From NCBI GenBank assembly GCA_963674475.2, contig CAXXFQ010000033.1, forward strand, positions 186,001-250,000: a DNA stretch of 64,000 nt, in the 5' to 3' direction. The position numbers and the translations under genes are program-made. The notes below the pieces were generated by a model that was not told the origin of the DNA, did not search any database, and worked only from the letters and a program-made list of their open reading frames with translations. This DNA comes from CAXXFQ01 sp963674475 (GTDB taxonomy: Bacteria; Planctomycetota; Planctomycetia; Pirellulales; Thermoguttaceae). Shown here piece after piece: positions 24,130-32,608 of the stretch; within the stretch, counting starts at the first letter, position 1; each line of letters opens with the position of its first letter.

Positions 24130-25602
24130 TTATTTGCCGGCCGTTTCTTTTTGTTTCGCGACCAAGAAACCACACGGATCGAGTGCAAACGTTTTTTGGC
24201 CGCTTTTGTTACTGACTTCCTTCACGCCCCTTTCGAGCAACGGCCTAAACTCGAACTCGGCGGGCAAGTCAATCTCGACGTTGACCGCTTTTTTCTTCAG
24301 GTTGATAACGGTGAGAATCTGTTCCTTGTCGGTGGTTCTCAGAAACGACAAGACCTCCGCGGGCGCACTATTGTCGAGCCAGTGCACCGAACCGTGTGAA
24401 AGCGCTTTTTCTGTGTGACGCAGCGAGATGAGCTTTTTGCATAAGGCGAGCCGCGATTGGCCTTCGGGCGTGTTTTCCTTGGCCCAGTCGATTACCATTT
24501 GGCCGGGCAGACCCATGATGCTATGTCGGGCCGTGTCGGCGATCTCTTGGCCGTTGTACAAAAACGGAACGCCATCAATGGTGAAGTTCAGGACCAAGCC
24601 GGTGTCGACCACTTGGGTTCCCCATTTCTTGTCCAGACGATTGTCATAAGAGTCGTTTGCGATATCGTGGCTATCGATGAAACGTATCAGCCGTGCGCCG
24701 CCCGGGTATTGAGGGAGTAGTTTTTCCCAGTTCTTGCGAATATTGGACGCCGGATTCTTATCTCGATAAACGCGATGGATGCTCCAGACCCACGCGTAAG
24801 GATAGTTCATGTCAAAAGCGTTGAATTGGCTATCATATCCGCCCTCGGCGAGCAAGACGATCCCCGGTCGGATCTTGTCGAGTCGACGGCGTGCTTCGTC
24901 CCAAAAAGCGATGGGGATTCTGCGTGCCACATCCGCGCGAAATCCATCGACGTCGAACTCCGTGACCCAATATTCAAGATTTTTAATCAGATATTCACGA
25001 AGCTCGGGGTTCGCATGGTTTATGAGAGGGAAATTATAAGAGGAACCTTTCATGTCCAGGTTGCCATCTTTGTCGCGCTTGATAAAGTCGGGGTGATCCT
25101 TTATGAAAACGGCGTTGGGGCCACAGTGATAAAAGACCACATCGAGCATGACTCGCATGTCCAACCGGTGCGCCGCGGCGACGAATTCTTTCAAATCGTC
25201 GTTCGTTCCATACTCGGGATCGACATTGTAATAATCTTTCATCCGATATGGATTGCGCGGGTTGTTGGTCTTGGATTTCTTTTGGCGCTTGCTCCATCCT
25301 TTGGTGTCGGGGTCCGGGTCCGAGACACAAATCGGGGTCAGGTAAACGATGTCAACGCCCAGTTCGGCCAGTTTGGGAAGACGTTCGCTTGCCGCCTTGA
25401 GACTGTCTTCCGGGGTGAAAGCGCGTAGGTGTATCTGGTAGATGACACCCTGTTTGACCAAGTCGGAAGTTGGCCTTGCCGGCCGGTCGCAAAACCTCTC
25501 GGGGTTGGGCGTTTCCGCATGGACGTTCAAGGCAATTGCAGCCAGAAACAAGGGGATGGCTGCTATCTGGGTTGCGAGAGAGGGTAGGGGTAAGGATCTC
25601 AT
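24130..25602 (-). CDS. Secreted GH13 alpha-amylase family protein
   Basis: A 490-residue protein with a signal peptide (residues 1-~30). GVIYQIHLRAFTPEDSLKAA opens the (beta/alpha)8 barrel. Conserved regions are DVVFYHCGPN near 165, the nucleophile in FDVDGFRADVARR near 238, the acid/base in IVLLAEGGYDS near 263, and FIDSHDIANDSYDN near 317. All three catalytic acids are present. It should hydrolyse or rearrange alpha-glucans outside the cytoplasm. ATG 25602 has GTGGAG upstream. It lies upstream of the putative glycosidase and may share its transcript. Confidence 0.88.
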   Translation of the reverse strand: MRSLPLPSLATQIAAIPLFLAAIALNVHAETPNPERFCDRPARPTSDLVKQGVIYQIHLRAFTPEDSLKAASERLPKLAELGVDIVYLTPICVSDPDPDTKGWSKRQKKSKTNNPRNPYRMKDYYNVDPEYGTNDDLKEFVAAAHRLDMRVMLDVVFYHCGPNAVFIKDHPDFIKRDKDGNLDMKGSSYNFPLINHANPELREYLIKNLEYWVTEFDVDGFRADVARRIPIAFWDEARRRLDKIRPGIVLLAEGGYDSQFNAFDMNYPYAWVWSIHRVYRDKNPASNIRKNWEKLLPQYPGGARLIRFIDSHDIANDSYDNRLDKKWGTQVVDTGLVLNFTIDGVPFLYNGQEIADTARHSIMGLPGQMVIDWAKENTPEGQSRLALCKKLISLRHTEKALSHGSVHWLDNSAPAEVLSFLRTTDKEQILTVINLKKKAVNVEIDLPAEFEFRPLLERGVKEVSNKSGQKTFALDPCGFLVAKQKETAGK

Positions 25603-26229
25603 GGTTGGCTCCACAAAAGGTAGGATTAGCAATAGCCAAATTTTAAACGGTGTGGCCGGAGATTGCAAGTTGTCGGTCGGTCGTGGGAGGAGCTTCAGTC
25701 AACGCCCAGCTTCTTTAGTCTGGCCGGATCGTAAACGGCTTTTCGTTCGGCTCAAAATAGACGGGCAACAAAACCAGCCTGTCCTTCTCGATGACGAAAA
25801 AAATGAAGGCGCTTTGCCCCTAACAGGGTAAGGTGCCTCCTGGCTACAAGAGGGGCGTTATCAATCCAAGCGGAAAAAGCTGCCCTTGGGTGCGTACCGC
25901 TTGTACGCGGTTTGTACGCGAATATTTCGCGTTGCGTCTTTTCTCATGCAACCTAGCCTTTTTACAACGCAATGATTGGAAAATTTTGCTTCAAAAGGTT
26001 TAAGAAACGGATGGGATTATTATTCTGATCCGTCTGTTAAAAATGAAGCGTTCTTTGCGAGCTTCGTGTCCGGTTGGGATTGGAAGCCATAATCGCGGCA
26101 CTTCGGCCGACCAGCAGTTCGTAAAAGAACTTCCCTTCAAAGCGAAAAAACCAAAAGGGGGTTGGTAAGGGGTAGCGTACCTTTTAGCCAACAAAGTTTT
26201 ACTACTGTTTTTGTTCTAGGAGAAAACTT
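25603..26229. other. 627-bp intergenic region
   Basis: I see no intact gene. On the minus strand near 25700-25815 a short open stretch (FFVIEKDRLVLLPVYFEPNE...) and a frame-shifted continuation (PARLKKLGVD, stop) look like a decayed coding 3' end, but this is weak. The rest includes the AGGAG site of the MCP gene at 26217-26221. Confidence 0.4.
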
Positions 26230-28953
26230 ATGTTAAAGGTAAAGGATGTGAAAGTCGGAACCAAAATGGCATGCGGTTTCGGGCTGGTTGTCGTGACTCT
26301 GATCGGCCTCGGGTGTGTCAGCTATGTGATGTTCGGCCAAATCGATTCAGGCGTCACGGAACTGGATGAGCATAGTCTGACCGTGGTCAAAGACGCCAAG
26401 GCGATGCAATGCTCTGCTTTCGAAAGCATCGTTCAAGAGAAAAACTTCATAATTTACGAGAAAGAAGAGTTTCTTCAAAAGACGAAGGAAAACATAGCCC
26501 AAGTGGTCGAGCGACTCAAGAACGTCGACCAAGTGGCCCAAAAGTTCAATGACACTGAACTGGCCGAACGATCGAAGAGCATCCGCACGCTTGCCAATAA
26601 CTTCAATCAAGTGTTTGACCAAGCGACCTCTGCCTTGCGAGAACGGAATGCAAAAGCAAACGAAATTGCCCTGAAGTCACGAAGCATTCGAGATGAGGCG
26701 AACGCCTATTTAACGGAAAAAGAAAATGAATTTCGGGAGACCAAAACCAAAAACGAGGTTGCCGAAGCTGCCTTTGCTATCGCGAAAATTGTAGAAATGG
26801 CACCGACCGTTCAGATTTCGTGGCTTAAATATACAGAAAACCGGCTTCCGGAAGACTGGAAGAAGTTTAACGATCGCATTACCGAACTGAATCGGCTTTA
26901 TGATGGGGTGCGAAAGTTTTCTTTAACGCAGGAAGATGCCCAGAGAGTCGACCGTATCGAAAAAATGACCCAAGAAATGCTGGCTGAAGCCACCACGTGG
27001 GCCAATAACGAAAAGGAATTGAAGGAATCGATTTATCCTCTCCTTAAGAAGAGTGGTGATGACCTTCTGAGCCACGCTGAAGAGACACAAAATGACGCCT
27101 GGGTTGCTGCCGATGCGGCCCAATCGTCGGTCAGCACCGTCGTCGGCACGTCGAAGGTCATTATCGTCTTGGCCCTGCTGGTCGGAGTTCTTATCGGGGT
27201 GGCGGCGGCCGTCGTCATCACTCGCGGGATCAGCCAACCGGTTGCCAAGATGCTTACCGTCCTCAAATCGCTTGCGGGTGGCGATTACAGCCACAAGGTC
27301 GACTACGAAGCGAAGGACGAGCTGGGCGAAATGGCCTCCGCGCTCAACGTTACCGTTGATGCGGTAAAAGAGACCAAGGAAGAGGTCGAGGAAAAGGCAT
27401 TCTACTACGAGAGTATTCTCAATGCCATTCCGCAACCGATTTCGGTCACCGACAACGATATGAAATGGACGTTCATGAATAAGGCCGGAATGGATGTCCT
27501 TGAGGACAAGGATCTCTTGGGCAAACATTGCAGTACGTGGAATACGAGTATCTGCAACACCGAAGACTGTGCTATCTGCAAAGCCAGCAATAGTGGCGGA
27601 AAGTCTCGAGCGTTTTTCACCCATCCGCAGAAGCCGGGTCTGGAATTCGTGGCGGATTCCAGCTTCATGCACGACCGCAACGGGAAAAAAATCGGTCATA
27701 TCGAGATTATCCAGGATATCACCGAAGCGGAGCAGATGAAAAAATATCAGGAGGTCGAAGTTGTTCGGCTTGCCGAAAACTTGAGCAAACTGGGCAACGG
27801 TGACCTTGAGTTCGAAACCACCGTCACGGAAGCCAATGAGTATACCCAGGAGATTCACGATAACTTCGTCAAGATCAACGGGACGTTGGACCAAACCGTC
27901 AGCGCGATCCGACAGTTGGTCGACGACGCCAACGTCTTGGCCGGAGCGGCCGTTGAAGGTCAGCTCGACACGCGGGCCGACGCGACACGCCACGAGGGCG
28001 AATATCGACGGATCATCGAAGGGGTCAACGACATGTTCGACGCGACCGTTACGCCGTTGAACGCTGCCATAGTCTCGCTCGATGCGATGTCCCGAAAAGA
28101 CTTTACCAAGACCATGACCGGAAACTTCTCCGGTGATTTCGAGAAAATGAAAGACATGGTCAACCGAGTGTTGGACAACGTCAAGAGTGCCATGACCGAG
28201 ATCAACGACAGTGCCAGCCAGTTCAACGAGGGCTCTCGCGTCATTGCGGAAAGCACGCAGACGTTGGCTTCCGGCGCGCAGGAGCAAAGCTCCAGCGTCG
28301 AAGAGGTGACAGCGTCGATCGAAGAGCTCAGCCGTTCGGTCAAGGGAGTCAAAGATAACGCGACCGAGGCCGACGACATGGCCCGACAGACCAACGGCAT
28401 GGCCGAGCAAGGACGCGGCGCGGTGGAGAAGTCGATCGAAGCGATGGAGCTGATTCGCAACAGTTCCGAACAGATCGCCGAGATCATTCAAGTGATTTCC
28501 GACATCGCCGGACAGACCAACTTGTTGGCACTCAACGCGGCGATCGAAGCCGCCCGAGCGGGCGAACACGGCATGGGCTTCGCGGTCGTTGCCGACGAAG
28601 TTCGCAAGTTGGCCGAACGGACGAACGAAGCGGCCGGCGAAATTACCGGGCTGATCAAGGAGTCGACCGAGCGTGTCGAGGAAGGGGCTCGCATGAGCAA
28701 CGAAACCGGCGAGGCGTTCAAGAACATCGTCGAGGGCGTGGAAAATACCACGACCAAGATCAAGGAGATCGCCACGGCGACGGTCGAGCAAGCGTTGGCG
28801 GCCGACGAGGTCTCGAAGGCGATTCAAGGGATCGCGCAAGTGACCGAGCAATCGGCGGCCGGTAGCGAAGAGATGGCTTCCAGCAGCGAAGAGCTCAGCG
28901 CCCAGGCTGAAGGGCTTCGTGAGTTGGTCGGCACTTTCCGACTGGACGGCTAG
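26230..28953 (+). CDS. Methyl-accepting chemotaxis protein with PAS domain
   Basis: A 907-residue receptor. A first membrane helix lies at about 14-36, then a long helical periplasmic sensor (about 40-300) and a second membrane helix near 306-330. A HAMP domain (ITRGISQPVAKMLTVLKSLA...) comes next, followed by a PAS domain at about 390-500 with a Cys cluster (CNTEDCAICKA near 437-447), HAMP-like repeats (about 515-640) and a C-terminal signalling domain with the conserved hairpin DIAGQTNLLALNAAIEAARA near 758-777. The Cys-rich PAS might sense redox or bind a cofactor. The only chemotaxis partner here is the CheW gene 105 bp downstream, so they are probably co-transcribed. Confidence 0.92.
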   Translation: MLKVKDVKVGTKMACGFGLVVVTLIGLGCVSYVMFGQIDSGVTELDEHSLTVVKDAKAMQCSAFESIVQEKNFIIYEKEEFLQKTKENIAQVVERLKNVDQVAQKFNDTELAERSKSIRTLANNFNQVFDQATSALRERNAKANEIALKSRSIRDEANAYLTEKENEFRETKTKNEVAEAAFAIAKIVEMAPTVQISWLKYTENRLPEDWKKFNDRITELNRLYDGVRKFSLTQEDAQRVDRIEKMTQEMLAEATTWANNEKELKESIYPLLKKSGDDLLSHAEETQNDAWVAADAAQSSVSTVVGTSKVIIVLALLVGVLIGVAAAVVITRGISQPVAKMLTVLKSLAGGDYSHKVDYEAKDELGEMASALNVTVDAVKETKEEVEEKAFYYESILNAIPQPISVTDNDMKWTFMNKAGMDVLEDKDLLGKHCSTWNTSICNTEDCAICKASNSGGKSRAFFTHPQKPGLEFVADSSFMHDRNGKKIGHIEIIQDITEAEQMKKYQEVEVVRLAENLSKLGNGDLEFETTVTEANEYTQEIHDNFVKINGTLDQTVSAIRQLVDDANVLAGAAVEGQLDTRADATRHEGEYRRIIEGVNDMFDATVTPLNAAIVSLDAMSRKDFTKTMTGNFSGDFEKMKDMVNRVLDNVKSAMTEINDSASQFNEGSRVIAESTQTLASGAQEQSSSVEEVTASIEELSRSVKGVKDNATEADDMARQTNGMAEQGRGAVEKSIEAMELIRNSSEQIAEIIQVISDIAGQTNLLALNAAIEAARAGEHGMGFAVVADEVRKLAERTNEAAGEITGLIKESTERVEEGARMSNETGEAFKNIVEGVENTTTKIKEIATATVEQALAADEVSKAIQGIAQVTEQSAAGSEEMASSSEELSAQAEGLRELVGTFRLDG

Positions 28954-29058
28954 AGCGGTTTTCATCCCTTGCGGTCCTGCTTCCTCGGCGGTGGCTTGCC
29001 CTTGCCGCCGCCCCGGACGCGGGACGCTTTGATCAAATATACAAGGAATAAATATCCC

Positions 29059-29565
29059 ATGTCTACTACTATCACGCAACCTGCCGGGGAGAGTCGGACG
29101 ACCGAATCGACCGGCACCCGCCAGATGGTCAGCTTCCATTTGGGCGCCGAAATCTACGGCGTGGAAATCACGAAAGTTCGTGAAATCATTCTCATGTGCG
29201 AGATTACGGAAGTTCCTCAGACGCCGCATTACGTCCGAGGCTTGATCAATCTTCGCAATACGGTGATCCCGGTCATCGACCTGCGCACTCGGTTCGGGCT
29301 TCCCACGATGGAGCAAAGCCAAGACAGCCGGATTCTGGTCATCCATATTGGACAGAAGATGGTCGGCATCGTCGTCGACGGCGTTGACGAAGTGCTGCGT
29401 ATTTCGACCGACCAGATTGCCCCGACCCCTGACACGGTCGTCAGCATGGGGAACGAGTACCTCAACGGCCTGGTAAAGATGGAGAATCAAATTCTCATCC
29501 TCCTCGACATCGACAAGATTCTCGGAGACGATCGAGAAGTGCTCGAGTCGATCGGCCAGATGTAG
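29059..29565 (+). CDS. cheW: CheW chemotaxis scaffold protein
   Basis: A 168-residue protein. MVSFHLGAEIYGVEITKVRE, PHYVRGLINLRNTVIPVIDL and the later VGIVVDGVDEVLRI and LNGLVKMENQILILLDIDKI form the two five-stranded beta-barrels of CheW. It links receptors to the kinase CheA, which is not in this window. The start is ATG 29059 with AAGGAATA upstream; the frame is open from 28969 without support. It follows its receptor gene directly. Confidence 0.92.
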   Translation: MSTTITQPAGESRTTESTGTRQMVSFHLGAEIYGVEITKVREIILMCEITEVPQTPHYVRGLINLRNTVIPVIDLRTRFGLPTMEQSQDSRILVIHIGQKMVGIVVDGVDEVLRISTDQIAPTPDTVVSMGNEYLNGLVKMENQILILLDIDKILGDDREVLESIGQM

Positions 29566-29617
29566 CTGATGCCAAGAGGGAATCGATTCAAGATGTAATC
29601 GATTCAGCAAAGCAAAA

Positions 29618-29663
29618 AAGAAGCCCACGGAGACCAACCGTCCCCGCGGGCTTCTTCCTTTTT
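29618..29663 (+). terminator. Intrinsic terminator after mcp-cheW
   Basis: AAGAAGCCC-CGG pairs with CCG-CGGGCTTCTT, followed by CCTTTTTT. The inverse AAAAAAG on the left suggests it also serves the convergent GH95 gene. Confidence 0.75.
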
Positions 29664-29731
29664 TCATGTCGCATCCTGGATGAGACCGCCTCCAAAAATT
29701 ATTCTTTGCGTCGGTAGGCTTGGGTTAAAAA

Positions 29732-32167
29732 TTACTTGGCCGGTTTAAAGCCAATTCGATAGGTCTTGCCCTTCTCGACCGTGGCGGTTATCGACCCGTC
29801 TTTGTGACGTGTCGTATCCACCGGTTTGCCGTCGCACTCGACCAAATCGATCGCATGTCCCTTGGGTGGAACGATCTTATGGGTGCCGTCGGCCAACGCG
29901 TGCAACTCGGCCATAACAGCCCGGCCGTCTTTCCATCGAGCGTCCACTTCCAGGCGACCGCGGGCCCGCAACCCTTTGAAATAACCGGTTGGCCAGGCCT
30001 CGCTCGGCCAGGCTGGCAACAAGGCGATTTGCCCTTGGTGGCTTTGCAAAAGCATCTCGGCCAGCGCCGCGCCGCCGCCGAAGTTGCCGTCGATCTGAAA
30101 CGGCGGATGATTGTGCAGCATCGACAGGAAAAGGAACTTCCGATAGAAGGCGTACAGATTCTGATATGCGGCTTCCGCGTCGCCCAACCGGGCGTAAAGC
30201 AATACGACCCAAGAGCGACTCCAACCGGAACTGCCACCGCCGTGCTGGATGCGATAGTCGATACTCTTTCTCGCCGCGCGGGCGATTTCCGGCATCTTCT
30301 CGGTCGAAATCCGCTCCCCCGGAAACAGGGCGAACAGGTGCGACATATGGCGGTGGCCCGGATCGGCCTCCTTCATCGGCTTGTCCCACTCCAGCAGTCG
30401 ACCGTCGGGCCCGACGTGCAACCCGTGGTCCATCTTGGCTTGCGACTCTTTTGCCCGTTGCACAAACGGTTCCTCGATTCCAAGAATCTCGGCCGAATCG
30501 ATACAGGCGGTCAGCAGGGCGTCGATAATCTGCTGGTCCATGGCCGGAGCCATCGACAGGTTGCCGATCCGTCCTTGTTCATCACGGTACGGGTTTTCCG
30601 GCGAGGTTGACGGCCCGGAAACGAGCTTGCCCGTTCGAGGATCTTCGGTCATATAGTCGAGACAGAACTCGGCCGCCTCCTTCATGACCGGATAGCCCCG
30701 CTTGGCCAAAAACTGCCGATCGAGCGTGAAGCAATAGTGGTCCCAGAAATGCATTGCGCCCCAAGCGGCCCCCATCGGCCACATTGCCCACTGGGTCTTG
30801 CCGATCGGACTGGTCCAATAGTGGCCGTCGGTCGTATGGTGGGCCACGAAACCGCCACAGTTGTACACGTCGCGCGCCGTGTTGCGTCCGGCCGGTCGAA
30901 GCCGATCGATCAGGTCGAGAAACGGCTCGTGGCATTCCGACAGATTGCCGACCTCCGACGGCCAGTAGTTCATTTGAATATTGATATTCAGGTGGTAGTC
31001 GGCGTTCCACGGCGCTTCGATATGATGGTTCCAGATCCCTTGCAAATTGGCCGCCATCGTGCCGGGCCGCGAGCTGGAAATCAACAGATATCGTCCCAAC
31101 TGGAAAAAGAGGGCCGCGAACTGCGGGTCGGGGTGTCCTGCTTTGAGTTGTTTGATTCGTTCGTCGGTCGGAAGGTCGGCCCGATCGTCCTCGCCCAGCC
31201 GCAGTTCGACCCGACGGAACAAGCGTCGATGTTCGGCCAAGTGGTCGGCCAAAAGGGTCTCAAACGGTTTTTGGACCGCGCGGTTCAAATCGTCGACACA
31301 TCGTTTTTCCGGTTCGACCTTGGCCAAGTGATTCGTCGCCGCCGTTAGGTAGAGGGTCACCGTGTCCGCTTTTTCAAAACGAACTTTTCCGTCCTTCGAG
31401 GCAACGCTTCCCCCGTCAACGACCGTTTGAAGAAGCGACTCAAAACGGACCGATTCGACCGGGCCCCGGGTTGACGCGGCTTGACCTCGCATCACCAATT
31501 GATCGTTCCCTTCCGAGACGGTCTCGAACTCCTCGGGACGGTCCAGCGTTACTTCCCCACTGAGACTGCCCGGCCGGTCCGCTTCGAGACGCACGACCAG
31601 GACCTGGTCGACCGGACTCGAGAAGACCCGACGTCGATAGTTTACCCCGTCGGCCCGATAGGTCACTTCGGCTACGGCCGCGTCGAGGTCCAACTCGCGT
31701 CGGTAGTCGCTCACCTGGTCCGAATGGTCCAGATGCAGGCGGATATCTCCCAACGTCTCGTAGCTATGCTTGACCCGTTTGCCGAGGAACTCACGTTGCA
31801 TGAGCTGTTCCCCTTCGAAGTTTTTCCCTTCGAAAAACAAACGTCTCGCTTCGGGCAGATGCTGATACGCTTTTTGCTTGTCGCGGACGTTGCAATAGCC
31901 GCCCCAGAGCGTGTCTTCATTGATCTGAATCCGTTCGTCCACGACTCGACCAAAGACCATCGCGCCGAGCCGCCCGTTTCCCACCGGCATTGCCATAATC
32001 CAGTCGGTCGCCGGGGCACGAAACCAGAGTTTCCAGGACGGTGCGTCTACCTGGTCTGGTGCCGCTTGCAAGACGGTGGCACCATCGCTAATGCTCCAAA
32101 AGAGAAGGGCCGTCAACAACAGGGGACCGAGCGAAACACGCGGCAGGAGGAAGGGGCCTTTATTCAT
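29732..32167 (-). CDS. Secreted GH95 alpha-L-fucosidase-like protein
   Basis: An 811-residue protein with a signal peptide (about 1-35). LWFRAPATDWIMAMPVGNGR / LGAMVFG near 47-73 and QINEDTLWGG near 81-90 are the unmistakable N-terminal signature of GH95. NADYHLNINIQMNYWPSEVG near 392-411 and QIDGNFGGGAALAEMLLQSH near 690-709 are from the catalytic (alpha/alpha)6 barrel. GH95 enzymes remove alpha-1,2-L-fucose, some act on L-galactose. AAGGATT precedes the ATG. Nearest sugar genes are several kb away, so no operon is implied. Confidence 0.92.
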   Translation of the reverse strand: MNKGPFLLPRVSLGPLLLTALLFWSISDGATVLQAAPDQVDAPSWKLWFRAPATDWIMAMPVGNGRLGAMVFGRVVDERIQINEDTLWGGYCNVRDKQKAYQHLPEARRLFFEGKNFEGEQLMQREFLGKRVKHSYETLGDIRLHLDHSDQVSDYRRELDLDAAVAEVTYRADGVNYRRRVFSSPVDQVLVVRLEADRPGSLSGEVTLDRPEEFETVSEGNDQLVMRGQAASTRGPVESVRFESLLQTVVDGGSVASKDGKVRFEKADTVTLYLTAATNHLAKVEPEKRCVDDLNRAVQKPFETLLADHLAEHRRLFRRVELRLGEDDRADLPTDERIKQLKAGHPDPQFAALFFQLGRYLLISSSRPGTMAANLQGIWNHHIEAPWNADYHLNINIQMNYWPSEVGNLSECHEPFLDLIDRLRPAGRNTARDVYNCGGFVAHHTTDGHYWTSPIGKTQWAMWPMGAAWGAMHFWDHYCFTLDRQFLAKRGYPVMKEAAEFCLDYMTEDPRTGKLVSGPSTSPENPYRDEQGRIGNLSMAPAMDQQIIDALLTACIDSAEILGIEEPFVQRAKESQAKMDHGLHVGPDGRLLEWDKPMKEADPGHRHMSHLFALFPGERISTEKMPEIARAARKSIDYRIQHGGGSSGWSRSWVVLLYARLGDAEAAYQNLYAFYRKFLFLSMLHNHPPFQIDGNFGGGAALAEMLLQSHQGQIALLPAWPSEAWPTGYFKGLRARGRLEVDARWKDGRAVMAELHALADGTHKIVPPKGHAIDLVECDGKPVDTTRHKDGSITATVEKGKTYRIGFKPAK

Positions 32168-32608
32168 GGGAGCGAATCCTTGATTGAAAAATGGGGCAGG
32201 GAAAAAAAGGGGGAGGACTTACGTCGTGCGCGGAAGGAGGAAAAAGTCACCGCCAAGCCTACGCAGACCGGTTTCGATCGTGGGTGAGAAAGTTTGATGC
32301 AAGGGCAAATGGCTCGGGCATGTCGCTTCCGACCGCGAACCAACAACCGTTATTGTATCCGATCGAATATCACGAAAGAAGCTTTTACCGAAGAGGTTTT
32401 CGGAAATAAGGGACCTTTTTCTCCCGTCAGACGACTTTTCCCCTTGTCGATAGGACCCGGTTTTGAGGAATCGCGATGTCAATCCGCGTAAGAGAAAAAT
32501 CTTGAAGGGGAACCGGGGAAAATTCCCATTTCGACTACGAGGAGTCTTTTTTGTCGGTATGCAGTTGAATTTTGGTGAAGAGAGGGAGGCGGATTGATTT
32601 TTTTACAA
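32168..32608. other. 441-bp intergenic region
   Basis: No gene seen. On the minus strand a TACAAT (-10-like) hexamer lies near 32353-32358 but without a good -35 box; the GH95 ribosome binding site is at the left end. Confidence 0.4.

Noticed and set aside
26923..29667. A 914-codon open frame antisense to the MCP and cheW genes
   Set aside because: It only mirrors the coding strand of two clear genes and has no motif or ribosome binding site; long antisense frames are common in GC-rich DNA.
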